32,132 bases of DNA from Streptomyces sp. NTH33 (GCF_003236365.1 NZ_POTZ01000020.1:1-32132); one strand, 5' to 3'; positions 1 to 8,352 are shown, counted from the first letter of the stretch. The notes: generated from the letters alone by a model not told the origin. A program made the numbers and translations.

Positions 1-943
1 CCACCGTCTCCCGCTCCTCCCCCACCGCGACCGCGAGGGTGGACAGGCCGACCGGTCCGCCGCCGAAGAGGCCCAGCAGCGCGCCCAGCACCGTCCGGTC
101 GAGCCGGTCCAGGCCGCGGGCGTCGACCTCGTAGACGGCGAGGGCCGCCGCGGCGATCTCGCGCGTGATGAACCCGTCGGCCTTGACCTGGGCGTAGTCC
201 CGCACCCGGCGCAGCAGCCGGTTGGCGATGCGGGGGGTGCCGCGGGAGCGGCCGGCGATCTCCGCGGCGCCCCCGGGCTCGATCGCCACGTCGAGCAGCC
301 GGGCGGAGCGGTGGATGACACGCTCCAGCTCGGCCGGTGCGTAGAACTCCAGGTGGGCGGTGAAGCCGAAGCGGTCGCGCAGTGGGGCCACCAGCAGCCC
401 GGCCCGGGTGGTGGCGCCGACGAGGGTGAACGGGGGCAGCTCCAGGGGGATGGCGGTGGCGCCGAGGCCGGTACCGACCACGACGTCGACGCGGAAGTCC
501 TCCATCGCCATGTAGAGCATCTCCTCGGCGGGACGGGACATCCGGTGGATCTCGTCGAGGAAGAGAACCTCACCCTCGGTGAGGGAGGAAAGGACGGCGG
601 CGAGGTCTCCGGCGTGCTGGATGGCGGGCCCGGAGGTGATGCGGAGCGGGGCGCCCATCTCCGCAGCGATGATCATGGACAGGGTGGTCTTGCCGAGGCC
701 CGGAGCTCCGGAGAGCAACACGTGGTCGGCGGTGGCCCCGCGTGCGCGTGCGGCGCGCAGCACGAGGTTGAGCTGCTCGCGAACCCGCTCCTGGCCGATG
801 AACTCGTCGAGGTCCGTGGGCCGCAGCGCGGCCTCGACGGTCCGGTCCTCGCCGTCGGCGCCGGCTCCGACCAGCCGGTAGACCGGCTCGATCGTGCCGG
901 GCCGGTCAGGGGTTGTCTCACTGCCGGTGTCGTTCTGGCTCAT
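1..943 (-). CDS. ruvB: RuvB-like Holliday junction branch-migration helicase, stand-alone copy (3' end outside window)
   Basis: RuvB is the AAA+ motor that, with RuvA, drives branch migration of Holliday junctions. Read leftward from the ATG at 943, the protein has a variable N-terminus of about 35 residues and then RuvB-like sequence. It includes [15 protein letters not shown], the Walker A stretch GAPGLGKTT (residues about 79-87), the Walker B region LFLDEIHRM, the sensor segment VGATTRAG, the arginine-rich [18 protein letters not shown], and the start of the C-terminal winged helix ([14 protein letters not shown]). It leaves the window after about 314 codons, so the stop is unseen. Streptomyces ruvB normally lies directly behind ruvC and ruvA. 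Here the upstream side is a non-coding gap and then divergent ku, so this is a relocated or second copy. No good Shine-Dalgarno is visible before the ATG. A LexA-like box lies about 22 bp upstream. Confidence 0.93.
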   Translation of the reverse strand, partial: MSQNDTGSETTPDRPGTIEPVYRLVGAGADGEDRTVEAALRPTDLDEFIGQERVREQLNLVLRAARARGATADHVLLSGAPGLGKTTLSMIIAAEMGAPLRITSGPAIQHAGDLAAVLSSLTEGEVLFLDEIHRMSRPAEEMLYMAMEDFRVDVVVGTGLGATAIPLELPPFTLVGATTRAGLLVAPLRDRFGFTAHLEFYAPAELERVIHRSARLLDVAIEPGGAAEIAGRSRGTPRIANRLLRRVRDYAQVKADGFITREIAAAALAVYEVDARGLDRLDRTVLGALLGLFGGGPVGLSTLAVAVGEERETV

Positions 944-964
944 CGTCGTACGACCATTACATAT

Positions 965-980
965 TCGTATGCATGTTCGA
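965..980. promoter_or_regulatory. Candidate LexA (SOS) box upstream of the ruvB-like gene
   Basis: The 16 bases TCGTATGCATGTTCGA match the actinobacterial LexA operator pattern TCGAAC-N4-GTTCGA at 10 of 12 defined positions; one half-site is perfect and the other has two mismatches. The site is 22 bp before the ruvB-like ATG on the opposite strand, where a repressor could block initiation. The surrounding 60 bp are unusually AT-rich for this genome, as expected for a promoter. The match is seen directly; regulation by LexA is inferred. Confidence 0.55.
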
Positions 981-1231
981 AAAAGGCTAGAATCACACTA
1001 AATGCAGATGAAGGGACAATCAATATCTTTTAGGCGGAAACTTGCTCAGGTGGCGGTGACCAGCGCCGTGAGCGGCACAAGACTCCATCCGCCTGCCCGT
1101 GCAGGACGTCTTTCAGTGTCCTGTGCGCCCCACGGCCCGCGGCGTCTTGCGGGGAGGGCTGAGGGCCGCCCCGCCACTGCCTCCGCAGCCTTCTCCGACG
1201 TAGCCTAGTAAATCCTGATAAGGGGTAGAAA
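981..1231 (+). promoter_or_regulatory. Intergenic region before ku, with a short inverted repeat
   Basis: This 251-bp gap between the divergent ruvB-like and ku genes holds no convincing gene. It is AT-rich at its left end. A 6-bp inverted repeat, CAGGAC (1102-1107) and GTCCTG (1118-1123), could be an operator or small hairpin. The sequence AGGGG about 8 bases before the ATG at 1232 is the likely ku ribosome binding site. No recognisable -35/-10 pair was identified with confidence. Confidence 0.35.
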
Positions 1232-2230
1232 ATGCAGGTGGTCTGGAGGGGGGTCATCTCCCTCGGCATCATCGACATCCCCGTGGTCCTCTACAAGGCC
1301 ACCGAGACGGACAGCGGTCTCGCCCTGCACCAGGTCCACGCCGAGGACGGCTCACGCGTGCGTCACAAATTGTGGTGCGAGGAGGAGGACCGGGAAATCG
1401 AATACCGGGAAGTCGCGAAGGGCTATCAGCACCCCGACGGCCGGAGGGTTGTTCTGAGCGACAAGGAGCCGGCGACCCTTCCCCCGCCGGACAAGGAGCG
1501 GATCAGCGTGTTGGCCTCTGTCGACGACGGCAGCATCGATCCGATGGTGCTCGGGCAGGCCTACCACGTCGGAGGATCGGACCCGATGACCGACCGGTTC
1601 TACGTCCTGCTCCGGGACACGCTGAGGGAGTCCGGGCGGGTCGCCGTCACCAAGGTCGCCCTCGGAACCCGTGAGTCCCTGGCGGTGCTGCGCGCCCACG
1701 ACGACCTCCTTGTCCTGCAGACCATGAGCTGGCCCGAAGAGGTCTGCCGCCCGACCGGCATCGCCCCCAAGAGCGACATCGCCGTGAGGCCGCAGGAGCT
1801 GAAGATGGCCATGCACCTCATGGACATCCTCTCCGAGGGCTTCGTCCTGGAAGAGCTCCACGACGACTACCAGCAGGCTCTGCAGCAGGTAGTCGCCGAC
1901 CGCTTGGAGGAGATGGCGCCCCCGCGTCACGCCGACGTCACCGACCTCATGGCCCTGCTGCAAAGCAGTTTGGAAGCGGTGAGGAGTGGCCGCGCCGATG
2001 CCACACCAGCCAGGAAGACTGCGGCCAGGAAGACCGCCTCGGCCGCGAAGCGGGCCGCCGTGAAGAAGAAACCAGCAACCGGCGCCGCCGCGGCCCAAAA
2101 GACCACCGCCAAGAACACCACCGCCAAGAACACCGACGCCAAGAACACCGACGCCAAGAAGACCACCGCCAAGAACACCGACGCGAAGAAGAGCACCGGG
2201 AAGAAGACAACGCCCCGCCGAGCGTCCTGA
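1232..2230 (+). CDS. ku: Ku, DNA double-strand-break end-binding protein (bacterial NHEJ)
   Basis: Bacterial Ku is a homodimeric ring that loads on broken DNA ends and recruits a LigD-type ligase for non-homologous end joining. The 332-residue protein opens with VVWRGVISLGIIDIPV, the usual first strand of the Ku core (family form W-x-G-x-I-S-F-G). The core runs to about residue 250, with typical PEEVCRP and QELKMAMHLMDIL segments. After that comes a lysine/alanine/threonine-rich tail of about 80 residues, in which a short NTDAK/KTTAKN-type motif recurs. Basic tails are known in actinobacterial Ku and help DNA threading and ligase stimulation. The ATG has AGGGG about 8 bases upstream. No ligase gene is present in the window. 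The neighbours (ruvB-like, sbcD, sbcC) also act on DNA ends or junctions. Confidence 0.95.
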   Translation: MQVVWRGVISLGIIDIPVVLYKATETDSGLALHQVHAEDGSRVRHKLWCEEEDREIEYREVAKGYQHPDGRRVVLSDKEPATLPPPDKERISVLASVDDGSIDPMVLGQAYHVGGSDPMTDRFYVLLRDTLRESGRVAVTKVALGTRESLAVLRAHDDLLVLQTMSWPEEVCRPTGIAPKSDIAVRPQELKMAMHLMDILSEGFVLEELHDDYQQALQQVVADRLEEMAPPRHADVTDLMALLQSSLEAVRSGRADATPARKTAARKTASAAKRAAVKKKPATGAAAAQKTTAKNTTAKNTDAKNTDAKKTTAKNTDAKKSTGKKTTPRRAS

Positions 2231-2446
2231 CCGCTCCACCCGGATGGGCACCGTTCCCGGACGGCCGGTCGGTGTCGGCCGCGGCACGGGCGCCTGCCAC
2301 GGACGGCACCGCCGCCGGTACGGGAGCGCGGCCACAGTGCCGGGTGCAGGTCCGTGGCATCAGCGACGCGCAGCCCTGCGTAGACCTCACGGCCGTGCGG
2401 GGTCTGGCGGACTTCCGTCCAGGGCGCAAGGAACCGGACGACGCCG

Positions 2447-2720
2447 GTACCGCGGCTGCGCGGCGCCGTGCGGTGCCGCCTGCAGTTGGTCTGTCTCGGC
2501 AGCGGGGAGGTGCTGGGCTGCGAGCCGGCAGAGGGCGGTCTGCGGGCCGTGGAGCGCAAGCTGCTCGCCCTGGGGGAGGCGGTCCGGCCGGCCACGGCGA
2601 CGGGCGACTGGCGGCCGTGGCCGGGCCGGCTGTGCGACTGGTGTCCCCATCGGGCGCTGTGCCCGGCCTGGGGCGGCACCCCGCTGCCCTGCCCCCTGGC
2701 CACGGCCACCGGCCCGGCCG
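2447..2720 (+). pseudogene. Remnant of a RecB-family (PD-(D/E)XK) exonuclease, C-terminal part only
   Basis: In one forward frame the sequence reads CRLQLVCLGSGEVLGCEP, then an ATERK-like helix (LRAVERKLLALGEAV), then GDWRPWPGRLCDWCPHRALC and PAWGGTP. This is the C-terminal signature of actinobacterial RecB-like exonucleases, including the CxxC...C cysteines (LCDWCPHRALCP) that ligate an iron-sulfur cluster in related Cas4/AddB-type nucleases. The upstream catalytic PD-(D/E)XK core is missing: before about 2447 the frame resembles nothing and soon meets a stop. No natural stop follows; the frame drifts open into unrelated sequence. I read it as a 5'-truncated relic. It lies between ku and sbcD, so it may be part of a once larger end-processing cluster. 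Confidence 0.6.
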
Positions 2721-2860
2721 CGGAGCACGATGAGCGCCCGGCCGCCGGCGCCCGCCGAGGCCGGATCGCTCACCCGCGGCAACTCGCCTGGAACAGCACC
2801 GTGCAGCGGCCGAAATACCGCCGCGCCCACTGGAGCACGGAGGCCGGTGGCGGTGGGCGG

Positions 2861-3025
2861 CTATGTGGCGGGGGTGAAGCCCCGTTCGACCAGTGCGTCG
2901 ATGGTGGCGCCGCCCTCGCCGTATACGAGGGTGCCGGAGTCCCAGTCCAGCGCGACGTCATCAAGCCCTCGAGCGCGGACGAGCCAGTCATAGTTCCGCA
3001 GCGCGATGATCGTCTCCTCGGTCAT
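2861..3025 (-). CDS. Small hypothetical protein, 54 residues
   Basis: A short leftward frame starts at the ATG at 3025 (MTEETIIALRNYDWLV) and ends at TAG at 2861. The composition is protein-like: a hydrophobic-acidic start, then RGLDDVALDWDSGTLVYG, then a short helix IDALVERGF. Third codon positions are mostly G/C. I do not recognise the family. No strong ribosome binding site precedes the ATG. The ORF at 3035-3208, ending 10 bp upstream on the same strand, could be the 5' half of a frameshifted parent gene. Function unknown. Confidence 0.4.
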   Translation of the reverse strand: MTEETIIALRNYDWLVRARGLDDVALDWDSGTLVYGEGGATIDALVERGFTPAT

Positions 3026-3034
3026 GAAACGAGG

Positions 3035-3208
3035 CTACTGCTCTTGGTCTGGATCTCCCCGTCGTGCACCTCTGGTCCGCCATCCCTGCCACGCGTCCGG
3101 CGGAACGGCGGCCGACGAGCGCAACCCTGACGGCCTCGATGTGGCTGTGACGATCTCGCGCAAGGTCTCGGTGCGGACATACAAGGCTTGAATTTCCACA
3201 AAGCGCAT
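3035..3208 (-). CDS. Small hypothetical ORF with strong RBS, possibly a decayed gene start
   Basis: The leftward ATG at 3208 is preceded by GAGGGAGGGGG, one of the best Shine-Dalgarno sequences in the region. The first 20 residues (MRFVEIQALYVRTETLREIV) look like genuine protein. The rest is rich in arginine, proline and serine with poor codon bias, as expected after a frameshift. It stops at 3035, only 10 bp before the next small ORF on the same strand. The gene was probably real and is now frameshifted or truncated. No family recognised. Confidence 0.35.
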   Translation of the reverse strand: MRFVEIQALYVRTETLREIVTATSRPSGLRSSAAVPPDAWQGWRTRGARRGDPDQEQ

Positions 3209-3443
3209 TGACCCCCTCCCTCTTCCGATCCAGGTCGACCGCAGCAGCTGATGGAACAGTTGTGCGAAAATGACGGTGGCCCTACGGAGGCGCTGCCGCC
3301 ACCTGTCCCGCCCGCGGTGCCGGGCTCCCCGGCGCCTTCCCCGGTCAGCGAGGGCGGCGAGGACCCACGACCTCGCACCTGTGGGCAAGGAGGCCGGCGG
3401 CATGCCACCGTCGGCAACCGCCACGGAAAAGCGAGGCGCGTCC

Positions 3444-4616
3444 ATGAAGTTCTTGCACACCTCGGACTGGCACATCGGCAAGGTGCTCAAGGGCCACAGC
3501 CGGCTCGACGAGCAGCGGGCGGTCCTGCGTGAGATCGTCCAGATGGCACGGGATCACCGCGTTGACGCCGTCCTCGTCGCCGGCGACCTGTACGAGTCGT
3601 CCGCCCCGTCGGCGAATGCCCAGCAGCTGCTGGTGCAGACGCTGCTCGCGTTGCGACGCACGGGCGCCGAGGTCATCGCGATCGCCGGCAACCATGACCA
3701 CGCCGCCACTTTCGACGCCTACCGGCCGCTCATGGCGAGCGCGGGGATCACCTTGGCCGGCACCGCCCGCCCTGCGGCCGACGGCGGGGTGGTGAAATTC
3801 ACCGCGCGCTCGACGGGGGAGCCGGTCACCGTCGCCCTGCTGCCGTTCCTGGCCCGACGCCACGCGGTACGGGCCGCCCAGTTGGTCACCGAGACGCCTC
3901 GGGAGGCCGCAACCGGCTATGGCCGGCTGGTGCGGGAACTGCTTGCCGCGCTCACGGCCGACTTCCACGACGACACGGTCAACCTGGTGATGGCACACCT
4001 GACGGCGGCCGGGGGAAAGCTCGGCGGGGGTGAGCGGTCCGCCCAGTCGATCCTCGAGTACTGGGTGCCGACCAGTGCCTTCCCACCTGACGCCCACTAC
4101 GTCGCGCTCGGGCACCTGCACCGCCGCCAGTCGCTGCCCGCACCGTGTCCGGTGCACTACTGCGGCAGCCCGGTCACCCTCGACTTCGGCGAGGAGAACA
4201 ACTCCCCTGTGATCCTTGTCGTCGAGGCCGAGGTCGGCACGCCCGCCCGCATCACCGCCGAGGTGCCCATCGGGTCCGGACGGCGGCTGCGCACCGTACG
4301 CGGCACCGCCGACGAGCTGACCCGGCGCGCCGAGGAGTTCGGCGACGACTACCTGAGAGTGTTGCTGTGCGAACCAGCGCGCGCAGGGCTACGGCAGGAC
4401 GTGCAGCGGCTGCTGCCCAACGCGCTGGAGGTGCGCATCGATCCGGGGTTCGCCGCACCGGTGCACACCACCAGGCCGTCCCCCTCGGCCGACGGCGCGG
4501 ACCGCAGCCCCGCCGAGCTGTTCCACGCGTATTGCACCGCCCGGGGAATCGCCGACGAACGGGTCGAAGCACTGTTCACCAGGCTCCACGACCAGGCCAC
4601 CGCCACGCACGCCTGA
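3444..4616 (+). CDS. sbcD: SbcD, exonuclease subunit D (Mre11-type nuclease)
   Basis: SbcD is the manganese-dependent nuclease of the SbcCD (Mre11-Rad50) complex, which opens hairpins and trims blocked DNA ends. Starting at the ATG at 3444 the protein has 390 residues, a normal length. The phosphoesterase motifs are in order: MKFLHTSDWHIGK (D8, H10), VAGDLYES (D48), AGNHDH (N83-H84), a later VMAHL histidine, and ALGHLH near the end of the catalytic domain. The C-terminal capping domain follows. The frame is open further upstream, but MKFLHTSDWHIG is the family start. The stop is 19 bp before sbcC, so the two are surely co-transcribed. Confidence 0.96.
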   Translation: MKFLHTSDWHIGKVLKGHSRLDEQRAVLREIVQMARDHRVDAVLVAGDLYESSAPSANAQQLLVQTLLALRRTGAEVIAIAGNHDHAATFDAYRPLMASAGITLAGTARPAADGGVVKFTARSTGEPVTVALLPFLARRHAVRAAQLVTETPREAATGYGRLVRELLAALTADFHDDTVNLVMAHLTAAGGKLGGGERSAQSILEYWVPTSAFPPDAHYVALGHLHRRQSLPAPCPVHYCGSPVTLDFGEENNSPVILVVEAEVGTPARITAEVPIGSGRRLRTVRGTADELTRRAEEFGDDYLRVLLCEPARAGLRQDVQRLLPNALEVRIDPGFAAPVHTTRPSPSADGADRSPAELFHAYCTARGIADERVEALFTRLHDQATATHA

Positions 4617-4635
4617 ACGGCGGGAAGGAGCCCCC

Positions 4636-7068
4636 ATGAGGCCGGTACTACTGGAGATGGACGGCTTCGCCTCGTTCCGGGAGCCGGCCGCGGTGGACTT
4701 CCGCGAGGTGGACTACTTCGCGCTCGTCGGCCCGACCGGATCGGGCAAGTCCACCGTCATCGACGCGATCACGTTCGCGCTGTACGGATCGGTGCCGCGC
4801 TGGAACAACCGACGCACGGTCGCGAACGCACTCGCACCCACCACCGACCGGGGCACCGTCCGGCTCGTCTTCGACCTCGCCGAACACCGCTATGTCGCCG
4901 CCCGAGAACTGCGCCGCGCCGCCGCCGGCGGCGTCGGTGTGAAGAACGCCCGGCTGGAGCGACTCGCCGACCCGGACGCGCTCGGCACACCGGACGACAT
5001 CACCGAAGTGCTCGCCTCCGATTCCGAGGTCACGCCCGCAGTGGAAAAACTGCTCGGGCTACCGTTCGAGCACTTCATCACCTGTGTGGTGCTGCCGCAG
5101 GGGGACTTCGCCGAGTTCCTCCACGCGCAACCGGCCAGACGGCAGGAAATCCTCGTCAAACTGATGGGTCTGGAGATCTACCCCCGGATCGCGCAGGCGG
5201 CGAACACGGAGGCCGAGCGCGCGAGGCAGCGCGCCGAGCTCCTCGCCCAGCAGCTCGAGGAGTTCACCGATGCGACCGAGTGCGCGGAGCAAGCGGCACA
5301 GGACCGGGTGGCCACGCTGGAGGAAGTCGCCGAGCGGGTCCGTGCGGCGCTACCCGAACTCGCCGAGCACGGCGCGGCGGTCACCGAGGCACGGCAGGCG
5401 TGCGAGACGCTGACCGCGGAGCGGGACCGGTTGAGGGCGGTCGCCGTGTCGGCCGGGCTCGAAGAACTCGGGAAGAGGGAATACGACATCAAAGCCGCCG
5501 ACGAGGCGGCCGACGAGGAACTCGCCGCGGCCGAGGCAGCCGACACGGCTGCCCGTGAGCAGCTTGCGGCGGCACCGCCCCGGGCCCCGCTCGAGCAGGC
5601 CCGCCGCGACCACATGGAGCTCGACACGCTGGAGAGGAGGCTGCCCGCCACGCAGGCGCTACAGCGGCACCGCGCCAGGGCACTCTCCGACGTGACCGCC
5701 GCCGAGGAGGAGGCCGAGAGGCTCGCCCTGCAGGCGCGCCGGACGCAGGAGGTCACGGCACGGTCCCATCTGGCCGCGGCGCTGCGACCGCACCTGCGGG
5801 ATGGCGCAGCGTGCCCGGTGTGCGGGCAGCGGGTCACGACGATACCCGGCCCGCCGGCCGCGCCCGACCTGGACAGGGCCGAGCAGGCACGAGTCCAGGC
5901 CGACCGGGAGGTGGAGCGGCTGCGCGAGGCGTGGACGAAGGCGTCCAGAGCCGAACAGCAGGCCACCGGCGAACTGAACGCGCTCACCGGCCGGATCGCC
6001 GCCCTGCGTTCCGTCCTCGCCGACGCCCTCACCCGGGAGCAGGCGACCGCCGCACTCGCACGCCGAGAGCAGCTGGAAAGAGCTGCCGACGAGGCGGACG
6101 CGAGGCTGCGGCGTGCGCGAGCCGCCAGGGCGAGCACCGAGCAGGCCACGACGAGCGTTCGCCAGGAGGTGCAGGCGGCCTGGTCGGCGCTCGAGCATGT
6201 GCGCGACCCGCTCGTCACGCTCGGGGCTCCGGTGCCGGACCGTGATGACCTGACCGCGGCGTGGACCGCCCTCGTCTCCTGGGCGGCGGCGGCCGCCACC
6301 ACCCGCGAAACGGCGCTGTCCGGCGCGTACGAAAGGCTGGCGAGGGTCCGTGGAGAGCTCACCGCCGCCGAGGGCCGACTCGCCGGTGTGCTCGCCACCC
6401 ACGAGGTGACCCTCCCCGCAGGGCGGCCGCTCACCGAGACGGCCGAGCCGGCGGTCGCGGCGGCGCTGGAGGGGGCCCGGCAGGAGGCGCGGCGTCTCAT
6501 CGAACGGCGGAAGCAGGCCGCGAAGCTCGACATGCAGCGGCAGCACAAAGAGCAGACGCACCAGGTGGCGAAGACGCTCGGCCACCTCCTGCGCGCGGAC
6601 GGGTTTCCCCGCTGGCTCGTCGCGACAACCCTCGACACCCTCGTCGCGGAAGCCTCCGGGACACTCGCCGAACTGTCCGGCGGGCAGTTCGAGCTGACCC
6701 ACGACGACGGGAGCTTTCTCGTCGTCGACCATGCCGACGCGGACAGTCGCCGACCGGTCAGGACACTGTCCGGCGGTGAATCGTTCCAGGCCAGCCTCGC
6801 CCTCGCCCTGGCGCTTTCGGCGCAGCTGCCGGCCATGGCCGCAGCCGGTGCCGCTCAACTGGAGTCGATCTTCCTCGATGAGGGGTTCGGCGCACTGGAC
6901 GAGGCGACACTCGAGACGGTCGCCGCCACGCTGGAAGAGCTCGCGACGCGCAGGGACCAGGTGGTCGGCATCGTCACGCACATCGACGCTCTGGCTGAAC
7001 GGGTACCGATCCGCTTCGCCGTTCGCCGCGGCCAGGGAACCTCTTCGATACAGCGGGAGACACCGTGA
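4636..7068 (+). CDS. sbcC: SbcC, exonuclease subunit C (Rad50-type SMC ATPase)
   Basis: SbcC is the ATPase partner of SbcD. Its head domains clamp DNA ends and its coiled-coil arms dimerise through a zinc hook. The 810-residue protein begins with the N-terminal ATPase half (Walker A GPTGSGKST, residues 32-40; PQGDFAEFL as Q-loop region). It continues with long alanine/glutamate/arginine-rich coiled coils. The hook CPVCG is near residue 393. A second coil leads to the C-terminal half, with ABC signature LSGGESFQASLALA (about 710-724) and Walker B LESIFLDEGFGALD (about 742-756), then D-loop and IVTHI. GGAAGGAG upstream of the ATG is a good ribosome binding site. The gene directly follows sbcD and appears intact. 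Confidence 0.96.
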   Translation: MRPVLLEMDGFASFREPAAVDFREVDYFALVGPTGSGKSTVIDAITFALYGSVPRWNNRRTVANALAPTTDRGTVRLVFDLAEHRYVAARELRRAAAGGVGVKNARLERLADPDALGTPDDITEVLASDSEVTPAVEKLLGLPFEHFITCVVLPQGDFAEFLHAQPARRQEILVKLMGLEIYPRIAQAANTEAERARQRAELLAQQLEEFTDATECAEQAAQDRVATLEEVAERVRAALPELAEHGAAVTEARQACETLTAERDRLRAVAVSAGLEELGKREYDIKAADEAADEELAAAEAADTAAREQLAAAPPRAPLEQARRDHMELDTLERRLPATQALQRHRARALSDVTAAEEEAERLALQARRTQEVTARSHLAAALRPHLRDGAACPVCGQRVTTIPGPPAAPDLDRAEQARVQADREVERLREAWTKASRAEQQATGELNALTGRIAALRSVLADALTREQATAALARREQLERAADEADARLRRARAARASTEQATTSVRQEVQAAWSALEHVRDPLVTLGAPVPDRDDLTAAWTALVSWAAAAATTRETALSGAYERLARVRGELTAAEGRLAGVLATHEVTLPAGRPLTETAEPAVAAALEGARQEARRLIERRKQAAKLDMQRQHKEQTHQVAKTLGHLLRADGFPRWLVATTLDTLVAEASGTLAELSGGQFELTHDDGSFLVVDHADADSRRPVRTLSGGESFQASLALALALSAQLPAMAAAGAAQLESIFLDEGFGALDEATLETVAATLEELATRRDQVVGIVTHIDALAERVPIRFAVRRGQGTSSIQRETP

Positions 7069-7264
7069 CCGTGTGGGCGCCGGGAACCCGGTTCTTGCGG
7101 GATTTTCGCGATGGGGTGACGGACCGTCGCCGTGGTGCCGTCCTTCGGAGTGTGTGACGAGATTGACGGCACTGCCTGCACAATGGCAGAAGACGCAATC
7201 GATCCGCCCGGACCCGCAGACCATTTGAAATCCTATGCCGATCACTAGCCGTTGCAGCTCGCTG

Positions 7265-7676
7265 CTACCAACGCATGTTGAGCGCGTCCAGGCCCGCCCT
7301 CCGCTGCTCTCCGTCCCATCCACGATCTCCATGTGCTTGCGGGGGACCATCGGGTGACCTTCACGAGCGCGGAACTGCTTCGCGGCCGTCGGATTGGCCG
7401 TCCACCGATCGTCCTGCGACCGTGTCACCGGCCGCACCGGCTCGTCCTCGACAGGGTCGACGCCGACCGTTTCCAGGAGGTACTGCTGTGCCGGGACGAG
7501 CCGGTCCCACGCGGTGCGTTGCGCGGCGATCCACACGGCGAGGTCTTCGCCCTGCATGACGACCTCGTTCGCGGCTGCCGGGAGTGTCCTGCCGGCCTTC
7601 ACATGCGCGTGCGCGAGCCGGAACGCTCGCTGCCAGGTCTCCGCGCGGCGCGAATCGATGCGGTACCAACGGGTAC
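7265..7676 (-). pseudogene. Remnant of a helicase-associated-domain (HA) protein, internally deleted
   Basis: On the reverse strand a frame reads ETWQRAFRLAHAHVKAG, then VMQGEDLAVWIAAQRTAWDRL, VQ-like YLLETVGVDP, RSQDDRWTANPTAAKQF, and AREGHPMVPRKHMEIVDG. This repeat pattern is typical of the C-terminal helicase-associated (HA) domains of large actinobacterial accessory helicases. After HMEIVDG the expected final module of about 35 residues is missing. A short tail LDALNMRW and a TAG at 7265 follow in another frame, which matches the usual last residues of these proteins. So both ends of the C-terminal domain are present and the piece between them has been lost with a frameshift. Nothing of the helicase motor precedes it. 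It overlaps no intact gene. Confidence 0.65.
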
Positions 7677-7704
7677 GGGGGAGGACAGGCAGGTGTCGAG
7701 GAGC

Positions 7705-8352
7705 ATGACGCCGCCGGAACGGGAAGGCGCGATGTCACCCGAGATGAGGACCCACGCATGGTCGCCGGCCTCCTTCCTCGCGGGGCGGCTGATCGAAGCG
7801 GTCCCGCGGATCCCGGTCCGCGATCTGAACACGTTGCGTCGGCAGTTCCCCGGCCTGGGCCCGGAGGAGATCGCCGACCACCTGGTCACCGGTGCGGTAC
7901 GGGGCACCGAGGCCGTAGGAGCGGGCGTCGGGTCTGCCGCGGCGCTGCCCACGCCCCCGGCCATGCCCGCGGAGCTGGCCGCGGGCATCCTCGGAACGGC
8001 GGCCGTCGAATTCAAGCTCATCGCCGAACTCCACGAGGTGTACGGTCTGCGGGCCCCTGGCACCGCACGACAGCGTGCCGCGCTGTATCTCGCGGAATGG
8101 ACCGAGGGACGCGGCCTGAACGTCACGAAACCGGCCACCGCCGCCGGTCTCATGCTCAGCGTCCGAGTCAGAAGGGAACTGCGCCGACGGCTCTTGAGTC
8201 TCACCGTCCGCCGGATCCCCCTGCTGATGCCCTTCATGATCGGCGCGGCCATCGGCGCCTCACTGAACCGCTACGACACCCAAAGGCTCGCCCAGCGCAT
8301 TCGTGCGGACCTGCGCGCCCGCCAGGTGCCCTGGGAAGTCCCGCTCGCCTGA
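7705..8352 (+). CDS. Conserved Streptomyces-type hypothetical protein with C-terminal hydrophobic segment (EcsC-like)
   Basis: The protein has 215 residues from the ATG at 7705, chosen because GAGGAG lies just upstream. It contains LAGRLIEAVPRIPVRDLNTL, an alanine/glycine-rich middle (TEAVGAGVGSAAALPTPPAMP), FKLIAELHEVYGLRAPGTA, and near the end LLMPFMIGAAIGASLNRYDT followed by a basic helix. The glycine-rich GAAIGA segment after a proline and before N-R resembles the C-terminus of EcsC-family proteins, which associate with membranes. I recall similar hypothetical proteins from Streptomyces genomes, but none with a known role. GC-rich third positions support real coding. It stands alone downstream of the HA relic. 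Confidence 0.75.
   Translation: MTPPEREGAMSPEMRTHAWSPASFLAGRLIEAVPRIPVRDLNTLRRQFPGLGPEEIADHLVTGAVRGTEAVGAGVGSAAALPTPPAMPAELAAGILGTAAVEFKLIAELHEVYGLRAPGTARQRAALYLAEWTEGRGLNVTKPATAAGLMLSVRVRRELRRRLLSLTVRRIPLLMPFMIGAAIGASLNRYDTQRLAQRIRADLRARQVPWEVPLA

Noticed and set aside
311-1033. Forward 240-codon frame across the ruvB-like gene
   Set aside because: Shadow of the RuvB coding strand; the reverse strand has complete AAA+ motifs.
944-1231. Possible tRNA or small RNA gene between ruvB and ku
   Set aside because: Only a 6-bp inverted repeat is visible; no cloverleaf or conserved RNA pattern.
2100-2210. Short regularly spaced DNA repeats in the ku tail as a possible CRISPR or minisatellite
   Set aside because: They are codon-level repeats inside the Ku frame (AAG AAC ACC GAC GCC type units), without spacers.
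5178-7602. Very long reverse-strand open frames opposite sbcC (552 and 647 codons)
   Set aside because: They mirror sbcC in GC-rich DNA, are low-complexity serine/arginine/glycine-rich, and the forward frame has full SMC motifs. Only the far upstream end (7265-7676) carries independent HA-domain sequence.
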